Shown piece by piece: positions 1 through 8,324 of a stretch of DNA of 64,000 bases. The DNA lies in the NCBI RefSeq assembly GCF_900476375.1, contig NZ_UPPP01000105.1:155960-219959 (forward strand), in the 5' to 3' direction. A model generated the notes under the pieces. That model was given only the letters and a program-made list of their open reading frames with translations. It was not told where the DNA came from and did not search any database. The translations under genes and the position numbers were made by a program. Each line of letters begins with the position of its first letter. Positions within the stretch are counted from its first letter, which is position 1. Source of the stretch: Allolucifera butyrica. Its GTDB lineage: Bacteria > Bacillota > Negativicutes > Sporomusales > UPPP01.

Positions 1-1
1 T

Positions 2-646
2 ATGCCCGCAACGGGAAATCATGAAATGTATACTCCGATGCAGCGGTTTTCCCGGCCCGTGTTCTTTACAGCTCAATTCAAACTGCCGCAGAATGGTCCT
101 GACGGCTTGCGGGGACAGGCTTACTCGTTTGATTATGGAAATGTCCACTTTATTGTGCTGGACAGCCAGGAAAATGAGGAAGGAGAGCAGATTCCTAAAA
201 TGCTGGCGAGACAGAAAGCGTGGCTGGAAAAGGATTTGGCCGCAACGGATAAAAAATGGAAGATGGCCTTCTTTCACCGTCCTCCTTACAGCAATAAGGA
301 TTCGGAGGATAATGCAACCATCCGGGCGGCGTTTGTGCCGGTTTTGGAAAAGTATCATACCGATGTGGTTTTTACCGGTCATGACCATGTTTATGCCCGG
401 ACCTATCCCATGCGGGGCGGCGTCGCGGCGGACCCTTCCGTAAGGGGTACGATGTATGTCGCTACGGGCCGCAGCGGTACCAAAACCTATCCTGACGGTA
501 AGGCTGAACCCTGGGATCGGTTTTTTTATAACCCCCAGGACGAACCGAACTATATTATGGTAGAAGCAGGAAAGGATGTACTGACGGTTAAGGCTTTTAA
601 ACAGAGCGGCAGTCTGATTGATTCGTGGAATTTATATAAAAAATAA
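2..646 (+). CDS. metallophosphoesterase, 3' part (5' end outside window)
   Basis: This is the C-terminal 214 residues of a calcineurin-like (purple-acid-phosphatase type) metallophosphoesterase. The first residues visible already contain the GNHE metal-binding motif (residues 5-8), which normally lies mid-protein, so the ATG at position 2 is internal and the true start is upstream of the window. Further metal-site motifs are FFHRPPY (about residue 90) and TGHDHVY (about residue 126). The substrate cannot be told from sequence; such enzymes hydrolyse phosphomono- or diesters and are often exported. It ends at a strong terminator, so nothing downstream is co-transcribed. Confidence 0.85.
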   Translation: MPATGNHEMYTPMQRFSRPVFFTAQFKLPQNGPDGLRGQAYSFDYGNVHFIVLDSQENEEGEQIPKMLARQKAWLEKDLAATDKKWKMAFFHRPPYSNKDSEDNATIRAAFVPVLEKYHTDVVFTGHDHVYARTYPMRGGVAADPSVRGTMYVATGRSGTKTYPDGKAEPWDRFFYNPQDEPNYIMVEAGKDVLTVKAFKQSGSLIDSWNLYKK

Positions 647-696
647 CTGTATAAGGAGCCGATTTGTTTTTCTAAAATCGGCTCCTTATACAGTCA
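646..696 (+). terminator. rho-independent terminator
   Basis: A perfect inverted repeat of about 20 bp (arms at 646-665 and 675-694, core AAGGAGCCGATTT / AAATCGGCTCCTT) directly follows the phosphoesterase stop codon. It probably ends that gene and also the minus-strand small gene at 714-887, since it is symmetrical. Confidence 0.8.
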
Positions 697-713
697 ACAA
701 TTTAAAGCCTTAT

Positions 714-887
714 TCAGGCATGTTTTTTGTGACGGATTTTATAGCGGAACCAGCGTTCGCAATCCGTCCAGATCGCTACGGCGACGAATCCGCCGATGAA
801 GAGATGGCCCAAGTTCAGACCGTCATAAAACTGGTCGATTAGTAAAAAGCCGACACCGATAATACAAACCAGAGTGCATGCCCGCAC
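714..887 (-). CDS. small membrane protein (57 aa)
   Basis: This short gene starts with GTG (885-887) preceded by AAAGGAGG 7-8 nt upstream, and it ends in TGA at 714-716. The 57-residue product has a hydrophobic stretch at residues 4-17 (LVCIIGVGFLLI), a second at about 26-40 (LGHLFIGGFVAVAIW) and a basic tail ending RYKIRHKKHA, so it looks like a two-helix inner-membrane protein with a cytoplasmic C-terminus. I do not recognise a family. It lies alone between the phosphoesterase terminator and the LysR gene. An overlapping plus-strand ORF lacks a ribosome site and is a shadow. Confidence 0.6.
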   Translation of the reverse strand: MRACTLVCIIGVGFLLIDQFYDGLNLGHLFIGGFVAVAIWTDCERWFRYKIRHKKHA

Positions 888-979
888 GTTGAATTCCTCC
901 TTTGCGGCTTTAGCAGCATTATAACGCTTTTTGCCCGGCGGGGGAAATTAAGGGTTATTATCGGTATGATAAAAAAATT

Positions 980-1885
980 TTATGCATTGGTTTGTAAATA
1001 TTCAATAAGACCGGTTGCTATGTCCGTATGTTCGGCAAAAAGAGTGAGCAGGGCCCGCATAGCCGGAGAAATTATTTTGCCCTTGTGAAGGGTTATGGAG
1101 AGTGTGAAGGTTTGGTGCGGGGCGTCGATGAATTCAACCAGGGTTCCGTCGGCCAAAAACGGTTCGACCAGAACATAAGGCAGAATACTGATTCCTAACC
1201 CGTCGAGCACGGCTCGTTTAATCGCTTCGGCGTCGCTGTATTCAATAAAGGAATGAATATTTTTGGCCGTAATTGCCCTTTCGCATTTATTCCGGTATAC
1301 ACAGCCCGGGCGAAAATTAATGAAAGGATACCGGCTTATATCCCGGGAGTTCCTGTTTTGAGCTAATAGGCGCCTGCTAACTACCCAGACCAGTTTTTCC
1401 CGGGAAAAGTCAAATTGAACTAGTTGATTATTTTCAATTTTATCATGGGTAATGGCCAGGTCAAAGGTGTTTTCCAAAAGACCTTTGACTGTTACGGGAA
1501 GGGTTGGGCAGATGTCTACGATGACCGGGTCATTTAGATTGCGGCTTTGAAAATCCCGCAGGATGGGAGAAAGAATATAACTGGCGGCGGTGGTCGACGC
1601 TCCCAGCCGGATTGGTTTATTTTGACCGGCAAAACTTTGCATGCTCTCATGAATGTCTTCATAGGCCGCCAGCAGTTTTTCCGCCCGGATAGCTAATTCC
1701 CGGCCCGCATCGGTTATATAAAGTTTTTTTCCGACCCGTTCAAACAGGGAAACTCCTAGATGGTCTTCCAGGGTTTTGATCTGAGAAGTAATTGCCGGCT
1801 GGGTAAAATTCAGTTGTTCGGCGACCTGGGTAATATTGCCCAGATTGGCTACCAGTAAAAATGTCCGGAATAACTGTATATCCAT
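980..1885 (-). CDS. LysR-family transcriptional regulator
   Basis: This is a 301-aa LysR-type regulator: an N-terminal winged helix (MDIQLFRTFLLVANLGN, then QPAITSQIKTLEDHLG) followed by a periplasmic-binding-like effector domain. The start at 1883-1885 is chosen because GGAGG sits 8 nt upstream and LysR proteins typically begin MDIQxF; a longer ORF from 1924 adds 13 atypical residues. It is divergent from the type II dehydroquinase gene at 2171, the usual arrangement for a LysR regulator and its target, so that gene is its likely target. The effector is unknown; a dehydroquinate- or shikimate-related ligand is an inference from context. Confidence 0.9.
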   Translation of the reverse strand: MDIQLFRTFLLVANLGNITQVAEQLNFTQPAITSQIKTLEDHLGVSLFERVGKKLYITDAGRELAIRAEKLLAAYEDIHESMQSFAGQNKPIRLGASTTAASYILSPILRDFQSRNLNDPVIVDICPTLPVTVKGLLENTFDLAITHDKIENNQLVQFDFSREKLVWVVSRRLLAQNRNSRDISRYPFINFRPGCVYRNKCERAITAKNIHSFIEYSDAEAIKRAVLDGLGISILPYVLVEPFLADGTLVEFIDAPHQTFTLSITLHKGKIISPAMRALLTLFAEHTDIATGLIEYLQTNA

Positions 1886-2170
1886 AATTGGATCCTCCGC
1901 TTCGGAACCTATTTCGTTTGGCACTGCGTTTTATCATTTATACATTATGAGTATCCACCCGTTGGACGGTCCTGTCAATACTGAAACCCTGCTACAGCGA
2001 GGAAGACCTGAGCCCGAGCGAGAGAACTGAATAAAATTCTTCAAATTTTTAACTGGTTCTTTCTACTTTTCAACTGAAGCAAAAAGTGGTAAATTGGAAA
2101 GAACAGTAATAGCGGTTAAAATGATTGGCCGGTTTATTTTACCGGGCATAACTAAATTAGGAGTGATTTT
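1886..2170. promoter_or_regulatory. divergent promoter region of LysR / dehydroquinase
   Basis: This 285-bp intergenic region should hold both promoters and the LysR binding site. The clearest structure is an imperfect inverted repeat with arms at 2053-2063 (CTGGTTCTTTC) and 2097-2106 (GAAAGAACAG) upstream of the dehydroquinase gene. I cannot assign a -10/-35 with confidence. Its role as an operator is a guess. Confidence 0.35.
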
Positions 2171-2620
2171 ATGAAAAAGGTTCTAATGTTGCATGGAATC
2201 AATCACAACATGTTTGGAAAGCGGGACCCGGTCCAATATGGCACGATTACGCTAAAAGAAATTGATGCTAAAATGCAAGAGCTTGCCCGGGAGCTTGATG
2301 TTGAGGTAATAAGCTATCAGACCAATCACGAAGGCGAGATGTGCGAAAGAATTCATGAAGCCTTTCTCGAAAATATCGATGCCATTGTAATTAATGCCGG
2401 CGCCTGGACCCATTACAGCTATGGCATACGGGATGCTCTGGCCATTTTCACGGGACCAATTGTCGAGATTCATATGTCTAATATCCACGCCCGGGAGGAG
2501 TTTAGGCATCATTCCGTATTTGCCGAAATTGTCAAAGGACAAATCTGCGGTTTTGGACTCGAAAGTTACCTTCTTGGTCTGCGGGCTGCCGTAGCGGCGC
2601 TGGAAGAAGCCAAAAAGTAG
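2171..2620 (+). CDS. aroQ: type II 3-dehydroquinate dehydratase (divergent)
   Basis: This 149-aa protein matches the type II dehydroquinase family in length and active site: R18 and Y23 (FGKRDPVQYG), N75/H81 (NAGAWTH), R87, E99/H101 (EIHMSNIH) and R108/R112 (REEFRHH). It should interconvert 3-dehydroquinate and 3-dehydroshikimate as a cytoplasmic dodecamer. It departs from the biosynthetic consensus in places: HGINHNMFG replaces the usual NGPNLNLLG, and NAGAW replaces NPGAY. A LysR gene is divergent, and a type I isozyme lies 7.7 kb away, so a catabolic rather than biosynthetic role is likely (inference). A good SD (AGGAGTG) precedes the ATG. Confidence 0.9.
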   Translation: MKKVLMLHGINHNMFGKRDPVQYGTITLKEIDAKMQELARELDVEVISYQTNHEGEMCERIHEAFLENIDAIVINAGAWTHYSYGIRDALAIFTGPIVEIHMSNIHAREEFRHHSVFAEIVKGQICGFGLESYLLGLRAAVAALEEAKK

Positions 2621-2660
2621 CGTCTGTAGTTTTGGCGGACGTATTAATTATTAGCAATAA

Positions 2661-2694
2661 ACAGAAAAACACGCTTGCCGGCGTGTTTTTCTGT
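2661..2694. terminator. bidirectional terminator
   Basis: A hairpin with 14-bp arms (ACAGAAAAACACGC at 2661-2674 and its complement at 2681-2694) sits between the convergent aroQ and LacI-type genes. T-rich sequence lies on the exit side for both strands. Confidence 0.85.
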
Positions 2695-3756
2695 TTATAT
2701 TAAATTTTTATCAAGAGGTGGAACCATAGCGCTCAGGGAGTGCGAGCACGAATCGCGGACAATGAGTTCGGGTTGCAGAACAATATTTTGCGGTTCATTG
2801 TCAGGGTTTTCCATGCGGGCGTGTAAAAGGGCGGCTGCATGAGAACCCATAAGCCGTATGGCCGATGAAACCGTTGTTAGCTTGGGAGTAAAGATTGCCG
2901 CTTCCGGAATATCGTCAAAGCCTACAATTGCAATATCTTTGCCGGGTGTAAGTCCCATTTCCTTCATTTTCATCATAGCCCCGATGGCCATAATATCATT
3001 GTAACAAAAGACGGCAGTCGGCGGGTTGGGAATGGACAGCAGCCGCTGAATCAGTTCAATGCCGCAGTCCCGGGTAGCGGGGCTTTCAATGATTAGAGAA
3101 TGATCAATTTCTAGGCCCGCTTGACGGAGGGCATTGTCATAGCCTTGCTTCCGCCCCTGCCAGGAAGACAGTTTGGCAAGCCCGCCTAAAAACGCAATCC
3201 GGCGATGCCCTTGGCGGATTAGATACTCCACAGCCAGTTGTCCGCCGGCCACATTATCTATGCCGACAAAATCGCATTGCGTTCCCGGGAGTATTCTATT
3301 TACCAGTACTATGGGAATCCCCCAGCGTCTTACCCGCTCAACCGCCTCGCCGGAAGTACCTGGAACCGCGGATAGTATAACGCCACCGACCCGATGCTCC
3401 AGCATAGTGGAAAGAAGACGGTCCTGTATGGTGCAAGAGTCAAAGGTAGTACCGAGAATCACTGTCTGGCCGAATTGATCCAGAGTCTGGTGGATGCCGA
3501 TGAGCAATTCAGAATAGAAGGGATTCGCCAGTTCCATGATAATTAACCCTACGGTTGTGGAGGATTTAGAACGCAAATTAGCGGCAACCCGGTCGTAAAC
3601 GTACCCCAATTCGTGCATTGAATTAAAGACCTTTTCCCGTGTTGTTTCGGAAATGTTTTGGCTGCCGCGAACGACTAACGAGGCAGTGGCCCGTGACACG
3701 CCGGCATGTTCCGCTACCTGTTGTAAAGTAACGTGAGTGTTTTTTTGCGATTTCAT
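2695..3756 (-). CDS. LacI-family transcriptional regulator
   Basis: This 353-aa LacI/GalR repressor has an N-terminal HTH (VTLQQVAEHAGVSRATASLV), a hinge region (VAANLRSKSSTTVGLI) and a periplasmic-binding-protein core with the family's usual VGFDDIPEA motif near residue 280. The ATG at 3754-3756 is preferred over the GTG nine bases upstream because AGGTGA precedes it at good spacing. It is divergent from the HMG-CoA-lyase/2-oxoacid oxidoreductase operon, whose promoter carries a tandem palindrome with central CG of the kind LacI proteins bind, so it probably represses that operon. The inducer is unknown. Confidence 0.92.
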   Translation of the reverse strand: MKSQKNTHVTLQQVAEHAGVSRATASLVVRGSQNISETTREKVFNSMHELGYVYDRVAANLRSKSSTTVGLIIMELANPFYSELLIGIHQTLDQFGQTVILGTTFDSCTIQDRLLSTMLEHRVGGVILSAVPGTSGEAVERVRRWGIPIVLVNRILPGTQCDFVGIDNVAGGQLAVEYLIRQGHRRIAFLGGLAKLSSWQGRKQGYDNALRQAGLEIDHSLIIESPATRDCGIELIQRLLSIPNPPTAVFCYNDIMAIGAMMKMKEMGLTPGKDIAIVGFDDIPEAAIFTPKLTTVSSAIRLMGSHAAALLHARMENPDNEPQNIVLQPELIVRDSCSHSLSAMVPPLDKNLI

Positions 3757-3938
3757 TTTAATCACCTATACCGGTTTAGGTAGTTAACTTATAAAGAAAA
3801 TAACGTAAAATCAGGTAAAAATAATGCTACTACGCATATTATATGATACTGTTTAAGATGCTGTCAATTTAAGCTAAAATTGGGATTTAGTCAATAATTG
3901 CGATAGTTCTAATTTGTCTAAATAGTCGAAAATAAATA

Positions 3939-3967
3939 TTGACAGCCGGTACGGAAAAGAATATACT
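3939..3967 (+). promoter_or_regulatory. sigma-A promoter of the HMG-CoA-lyase/kor operon
   Basis: TTGACA (3939-3944), a 17-bp spacer and TATACT (3962-3967) form a near-consensus housekeeping promoter. Transcription would start near 3974, inside the palindromic operator that follows. Confidence 0.8.
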
Positions 3968-4002
3968 CGTATTAGATCGATCTATTAGATCGATCTAATA
4001 CG
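3968..4002. promoter_or_regulatory. tandem palindromic operator (putative LacI-family site)
   Basis: A perfect inverted repeat has 16-bp arms (CGTATTAGATCGATCT at 3968-3983 and its complement at 3987-4002) and a 3-bp centre. It also reads as two direct copies of ATTAGATCGATCT, each holding the self-complementary AGATCGATCT with a central CG, typical of LacI-family operators. It starts immediately after the -10 box, so a bound repressor would block initiation. The divergent LacI gene is the likely ligand-responsive partner (inference). Confidence 0.75.
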
Positions 4003-4067
4003 ACAAATTATATATTTAATGAGACAAGGTTATGAGCAATTACGGCATGTGGAGAGGGGGAGCTGCT

Positions 4068-4991
4068 GTGAAATGGCCTGCCAGCATACGTATTTGTGAA
4101 GTAGGGCCACGGGACGGTCTGCAAAACGAAAAGGTAATGTTAACGGTCGAGCAAAAGGTTGAATTGATAGACCGTTTGGTTCAAGCCGGAGCAAAAATGA
4201 TTGAAATTGGCTCGTTCGTTCATCCCAAGTCGGTTCCGCCGATGGCGGATACGGATGAGGTCGCGAAGCGGATAAAACGGGTTGAGGGCGTGGAGTACCG
4301 GGTACTGGTCATGAATGTGCGCGGCCTGGAGCGCGCCGAAGCAGCGGGGGTACATAAAGCCAAATTAACTGTATCGGCCAGCCGGGCTCACTCCTTAAGC
4401 AATCTTAAACGGACGCCGGAGGAGGTAATACGGAGCTTTGCCGGCTGCGCCGACTATGCCGCGCAGCATAACATTGAATTATCCGGCGCAATTTCTACGG
4501 CTTTCGGTTGCCCGTTTGAGGGCAGGGTGGCTTTAGAACAGGTTATTTCCGTCGTTTCGCACTTCCGGGAATTTGGTGTAACCGAATTGTCTTTGTCTGA
4601 CACAACGGGGATGGCGAATCCGGAACAAGTATACGGGTATGCTATACGCGTAAAAGAGCAGTTTCCTGATATAACCTGGAACTTGCATTTCCATAATACC
4701 CGCGGTATGGGACTAGCCAATGTTGTTGCCGGTATGCAGGCCGGTATTGACCGGTATGACGCCTGTTTTGCCGGACTGGGCGGATGTCCGTTCGCTCCCG
4801 GCGCTTCCGGCAATATTGCAACGGAAGATCTGATACATATGTGTCATGAAATGGGGATTCAAACAGGTTGCGATTTGGACGCGGTATTGGCTGTCGGACG
4901 CTCCGTTCAACAATACATAGGACATGATTCGGCAAGTTTTATTCTTAAAGCGGGTAAATGCAGTGACATAGTCAAGAGAAAGAAAGACTGA
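4068..4991 (+). CDS. hydroxymethylglutaryl-CoA lyase family protein
   Basis: This 307-aa DRE-TIM metallolyase has the family landmarks: EVGPRDGLQNE at residues 11-21 (catalytic Arg-Asp), a metal-binding LHFHNTRG, and the C-terminal signature AGLGGCPFAPGASGN with its loop cysteine. The family cleaves 3-hydroxy-3-substituted acyl-CoAs (HMG-CoA to acetoacetate plus acetyl-CoA). The GTG at 4068 is chosen because GAGAGGGGG precedes it and the family starts right before this beta strand; an ATG at 4032 in frame has a poorer site. It leads an operon with a ferredoxin-dependent 2-oxoacid oxidoreductase under a LacI-type regulator, suggesting a catabolic lyase whose products feed ferredoxin reduction. 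The exact substrate is open. Confidence 0.85.
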   Translation: MKWPASIRICEVGPRDGLQNEKVMLTVEQKVELIDRLVQAGAKMIEIGSFVHPKSVPPMADTDEVAKRIKRVEGVEYRVLVMNVRGLERAEAAGVHKAKLTVSASRAHSLSNLKRTPEEVIRSFAGCADYAAQHNIELSGAISTAFGCPFEGRVALEQVISVVSHFREFGVTELSLSDTTGMANPEQVYGYAIRVKEQFPDITWNLHFHNTRGMGLANVVAGMQAGIDRYDACFAGLGGCPFAPGASGNIATEDLIHMCHEMGIQTGCDLDAVLAVGRSVQQYIGHDSASFILKAGKCSDIVKRKKD

Positions 4992-5007
4992 CGGGGAGGG
5001 CCGGGTT

Positions 5008-5208
5008 TTGCAAACAAAAATAAACATTCGCAAAGAGCGCTGTAAAGGGTGTAATATTTGCGTGACTTTTTGCCCCAAGAAAATTTTAGCGCTGGACACT
5101 CTCGGAAAAATTTATCTGACCGACCAAGAACAATGTATCCAGTGCGGGCGCTGTGAGGCACTGTGCCCGGATTTCGCGATTCGTGTCAACAAGGAGGCCA
5201 GGCAATGA
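5008..5208 (+). CDS. korD: 4Fe-4S ferredoxin, delta subunit of 2-oxoacid:ferredoxin oxidoreductase
   Basis: This 66-aa protein carries two CxxCxxCxxxCP clusters (CKGCNICVTFCP near residue 12 and CIQCGRCEALCP near 43), the dicluster delta subunit of KorDABC-type enzymes. It begins at TTG (5008) with GGGGAGGG 7 nt upstream. Its TGA overlaps the ATG of the alpha subunit (ATGA, 5205-5208), indicating translational coupling. It relays electrons from the ThDP site to free ferredoxin. Confidence 0.9.
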   Translation: MQTKINIRKERCKGCNICVTFCPKKILALDTLGKIYLTDQEQCIQCGRCEALCPDFAIRVNKEARQ

Positions 5209-6350
5209 ACGAAGCCAGAATTATGCAAGGAAATGAAGCTTGCGCCGAAGGTGCTCTTGCCGCGGGAGTCAGGTTTTTCGGCGGTTATCCTATAACGCCT
5301 TCGACTGAGATCGCGGAACATATGGCCGGGTCGCTGCCCAAGATCGGCGGTACTTTTATTCAGATGGAAGATGAAATCGCCGGCATCGCGGTTACGTTAG
5401 GAGCTTCTCTGGCCGGCCAAAAGGTGCTTACCGCCACTTCCGGCCCGGGATTTTCGCTGAAACAGGAACTTATCGGCTACGCCGCGCTGGCGGAAATACC
5501 GGTGGTAATTGCCAACGTTCAGCGGGTGGGTCCGTCAACCGGCCAGCCTACTTCACCGGCGCAAGGCGACGTAATGCAAGCACGGTGGGGCACACATGGC
5601 GACCATCCGATGATTGCGCTGTCGCCGTGGACGGTGCGTGAAGCCTTTGATGTAGCGGTAATGGCCGTGAATTATGCTGAACGTTTCCGTACTCCGGTAA
5701 TTATTTTACTGGACGAAGTGGTGGGGCACATGCGGGAGAGAGTGGTCCTGCCATCGCCTGAAGAACTGAAGATTTATCCCCGGAGACATCCGGTTGGCAA
5801 CAGGCAGGAGTATAAGGCTTATAAACCGATGGACGATCTGGTGCCCAATCCGGCGGATTTCGGCACCGGTTACCGGATCCATGTTACCGGACTTATCCAT
5901 GATGAAACCGGGTTTCCCAGCGGGAACGCCCAATTGACCGCGGATACCATCCGGCGTTTGCACGAAAAGATTACGCGGGTGCAAGATGAAATAACGCATT
6001 ATGACGAGTTTTTCATGGATGATGCCGAGTTTGTGGTGTTTGCTTACGGCGGGACAGCCCGCACTGCGTATGCCGGCGTGGAACTGGCCCGGCAGCGGGG
6101 TATCAAAGTGGGCATGATCCGCATGATGACCATCTGGCCGTTTGCCGACAAAGTGATTCAGAAGGTGGCCCAGAGAGTACAAGGTATACTGGTGCCGGAA
6201 ATGAACTATGGCCAACTGGTGCATGAAGTTGACCGGGCGGCACACGGGCAAACCAAAGTTGTCTCACTCCCGAAATACAATACCGAAATTTTCACTCCGG
6301 ACGAAATATATGCTGCCATTGAAAAATTGGCGAGGGAGGCGGCACAGTGA
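5205..6350 (+). CDS. korA: 2-oxoacid:ferredoxin oxidoreductase, alpha subunit
   Basis: This 381-aa alpha subunit matches the KorA/VorA class: an N-terminal pyrimidine-binding domain (GNEACAEGALAAG, then GGYPITPSTE) and a C-terminal transketolase-C-like domain. With beta, gamma and delta it oxidatively decarboxylates a 2-oxoacid (2-oxoglutarate or a branched analogue) to acyl-CoA, reducing ferredoxin. The start at 5205 has AAGGAGG at 5191-5197; a longer frame from 5163 has no SD and would overlap the ferredoxin gene. Substrate specificity cannot be read directly. The gene overlaps both neighbours by four bases. Confidence 0.92.
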   Translation: MNEARIMQGNEACAEGALAAGVRFFGGYPITPSTEIAEHMAGSLPKIGGTFIQMEDEIAGIAVTLGASLAGQKVLTATSGPGFSLKQELIGYAALAEIPVVIANVQRVGPSTGQPTSPAQGDVMQARWGTHGDHPMIALSPWTVREAFDVAVMAVNYAERFRTPVIILLDEVVGHMRERVVLPSPEELKIYPRRHPVGNRQEYKAYKPMDDLVPNPADFGTGYRIHVTGLIHDETGFPSGNAQLTADTIRRLHEKITRVQDEITHYDEFFMDDAEFVVFAYGGTARTAYAGVELARQRGIKVGMIRMMTIWPFADKVIQKVAQRVQGILVPEMNYGQLVHEVDRAAHGQTKVVSLPKYNTEIFTPDEIYAAIEKLAREAAQ

Positions 6351-7162
6351 GAGATTACGAAACATATTTGCGCGAGAACCATTTGCCTCATATCTGGTGT
6401 CCCGGCTGCGGCAACGGCATAGTCATGAAATCAATAGTTAAAGCCATTGCCAAACTGGACCTGGATCAAAATAAAACCGTCATTGTTTCCGGGATTGGCT
6501 GTTCTTCACGGGCCTCGGGTTATATGGATTTTGACACTCTGCACACGGCCCACGGGCGGGCGATTCCCTTTGCAACAGGAGTTAAACTGGCTAACCCTGA
6601 ACTGAACGTGATTGTTATAACCGGTGATGGCGACTGTACGGCGATCGGCGGCAATCATTTTATCCATGGAGCCAGAAGAAACGTGGATTTAACCGTTATT
6701 TTGTTTAACAACAATATTTATGGCATGACCGGCGGGCAAGCTTCGCCGACAACTCCGTTCGGCAAGAAAGCCACAACCGCTCCTTATGGAACCGTTGACC
6801 GGCCGTTTGACCCCTGCGAGCTTGCTAAGGCGGCAGGCGCCACCTATGTGGCCCGCGGGACGGCGTTCCACAATGCTATGCTGGTGGACGTGATTGCCCA
6901 GGGAATCGAAAATAAGGGGTTCTCCCTGATAGAAGCCATCACCCAGTGTCCTATTTCTTACGGGCGCCGTAATAAGATGGGCGATGCGTCCGCCATGCTG
7001 CAGTGGATGAGCGAGCATGCTGTAAATCTTACCGCTTTTGAAAAATTAACAACGGAACAAAAGAATGGTAAATTTCCGGTTGGAGTTTTATACAAAGCGG
7101 AATTTCCTGAATATACGGTTGAATATGCGCAGGTCGTCAGTCGTGCAAAGGGGGTAAAGTAA
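6347..7162 (+). CDS. korB: 2-oxoacid:ferredoxin oxidoreductase, beta (ThDP) subunit
   Basis: This 271-aa beta subunit binds thiamine diphosphate: CPGCGNG near residue 18, SGIGCSSR, and the ThDP/Mg motif GDGDCTAIGGNH followed by LFNNNIYGMTGGQ. It starts with GTG overlapping the alpha stop (GTGA, 6347-6350), with GGGAGG upstream. All residues expected for KorB-type catalysis are present and the length is usual. It forms the catalytic core with korA. Confidence 0.93.
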   Translation: MRDYETYLRENHLPHIWCPGCGNGIVMKSIVKAIAKLDLDQNKTVIVSGIGCSSRASGYMDFDTLHTAHGRAIPFATGVKLANPELNVIVITGDGDCTAIGGNHFIHGARRNVDLTVILFNNNIYGMTGGQASPTTPFGKKATTAPYGTVDRPFDPCELAKAAGATYVARGTAFHNAMLVDVIAQGIENKGFSLIEAITQCPISYGRRNKMGDASAMLQWMSEHAVNLTAFEKLTTEQKNGKFPVGVLYKAEFPEYTVEYAQVVSRAKGVK

Positions 7163-7683
7163 TGCAGCAATTGCGTTTATCCGGGTCCGGCGGGCAAGGA
7201 TTGATTACGGCGGGTATTATTTTGGCGGAAGCGGCCATTATGGAGGGAAAAGAAGCGGTTCAGTCCCAGTCCTATGGTCCGGAAGCCCGCGGTGGCGCTT
7301 CCAAAGCGGAAGTTGTCATAGCGGATCAATTCATCTATCATCCCAAAGTGGTTAGGCCCGACATAGTTCTTGCTATGACCCAGCAGGCGGCTAATCAATA
7401 CGCTTCCGACCTGAGCGACAGCGGAGTGCTGATCATCGATGAAGATTTGGTGCCCGAGTCTTCCGGTTTTAAGCAGGTGGTCAAAGTTCCTATTACCCGG
7501 CTGGCGGTGGAAAAGCTGGGCCGGGACCTGTTCGCCAACATTGTGGCGTTGGGTGTGCTGGTGAAAGTGACCGAAGTCGTATCCTTTGAGACGATTCAAC
7601 AGGCAGTAGCCAAACGGGTACCTGCCGCCTTCGTGGATAAGAATATGGAAGCCTTGCGTATCGGTTATGAGGCTGTATTATAA
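7162..7683 (+). CDS. korC: 2-oxoacid:ferredoxin oxidoreductase, gamma subunit
   Basis: This 173-aa gamma subunit has the glycine-rich GSGGQGLITAG start and SQSYGPEARGGASKAEVVI typical of KorC/PorC, which contributes to CoA binding. Its ATG overlaps the beta stop (TAATG at 7160-7164) after AAAGGGGG. It completes a korDABC unit. A large imperfect hairpin beyond the stop probably ends transcription. Confidence 0.92.
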   Translation: MQQLRLSGSGGQGLITAGIILAEAAIMEGKEAVQSQSYGPEARGGASKAEVVIADQFIYHPKVVRPDIVLAMTQQAANQYASDLSDSGVLIIDEDLVPESSGFKQVVKVPITRLAVEKLGRDLFANIVALGVLVKVTEVVSFETIQQAVAKRVPAAFVDKNMEALRIGYEAVL

Positions 7684-8324
7684 AAAATTGTTGGAAAAGG
7701 CTTGGTGCGGCCAGTGTGGTCATATCCTGGACGCGTTTGCTTAAGCCATGCCTTTTTATACTCTAAAAGGTATAATTCTCAAGGTATTTCCCAAATAATT
7801 TATGTTCGAAGCGCTTACATAAAAAGATAAGCTGCGTCGGCCTAGGGCCCAGGCGGGCATATGCGGATGAAAGTGCTGTCAGCATAATCCGGAAAGCGGT
7901 GATGTCTGAGGCGGAAATGCCTGAAAAAATCTGTAATTTCTAAAGTTTCAGTCGCGCGGCGATTAATGTTGCAAAGTTTGGATTTTTATACTACTCAACC
8001 ACTGCTTTATCAATCCTATCATAAGTAGGCTGTCCACAACTGGAATGATAATTCTCGTCTGACGCTAGATGACTGATTGTGTCATCCAGATACTCAGGGG
8101 GCTGGCGAGGAACATCATAAATGGGAGAGAAAGGAGATGAAATTTTGGACAGGGGTGCCTTGCGCTGCGGTTTATTGTCTGGTAATTAGGGGTATAATCG
8201 GTTTTCACTATTTCATGGCAGTTGGGTTCTATTTTTGCCATACAGCCAAAAGATACTTTTATTGGCTTGATTCAGTTAAAGCGCGTAACTACCTCAACCC
8301 ATTGATTAATAAGGAGGAAAGTCT
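7684..8324. promoter_or_regulatory. 640-bp gene-free leader upstream of the MFS operon
   Basis: No convincing gene lies here; an 83-codon ORF at 8077-8328 has SD AAAGGAG abutting its internal ATG with no spacer and no recognisable protein. TCGAAGCGCTTACA at 7806-7819 resembles a catabolite-repression (cre) or other LacI-family half-palindrome in reverse. A TATAAT occurs at 8193-8198 but without a good -35. Since it leads a substrate-specific operon, this long leader is where the regulator should act. Confidence 0.4.
7695..7758 (+). terminator. imperfect terminator after korC
   Basis: AAAAGGCTTGG (7695-7705) pairs with CCATGCCTTTT around 7747-7757 with one mismatch, closing a long loop and followed by T-rich sequence. 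This is the best termination candidate for the operon, but it is not strong. Confidence 0.45.

Noticed and set aside
618..842. 74-codon plus-strand ORF
   Set aside because: It runs through the terminator hairpin and is antisense to the better-supported 57-aa membrane protein gene, with no SD.
7806..7819. cre-like site as evidence of CcpA control
   Set aside because: Only 12 of 14 consensus positions match and it is about 500 bp from the next start; recorded as a weak possibility only.
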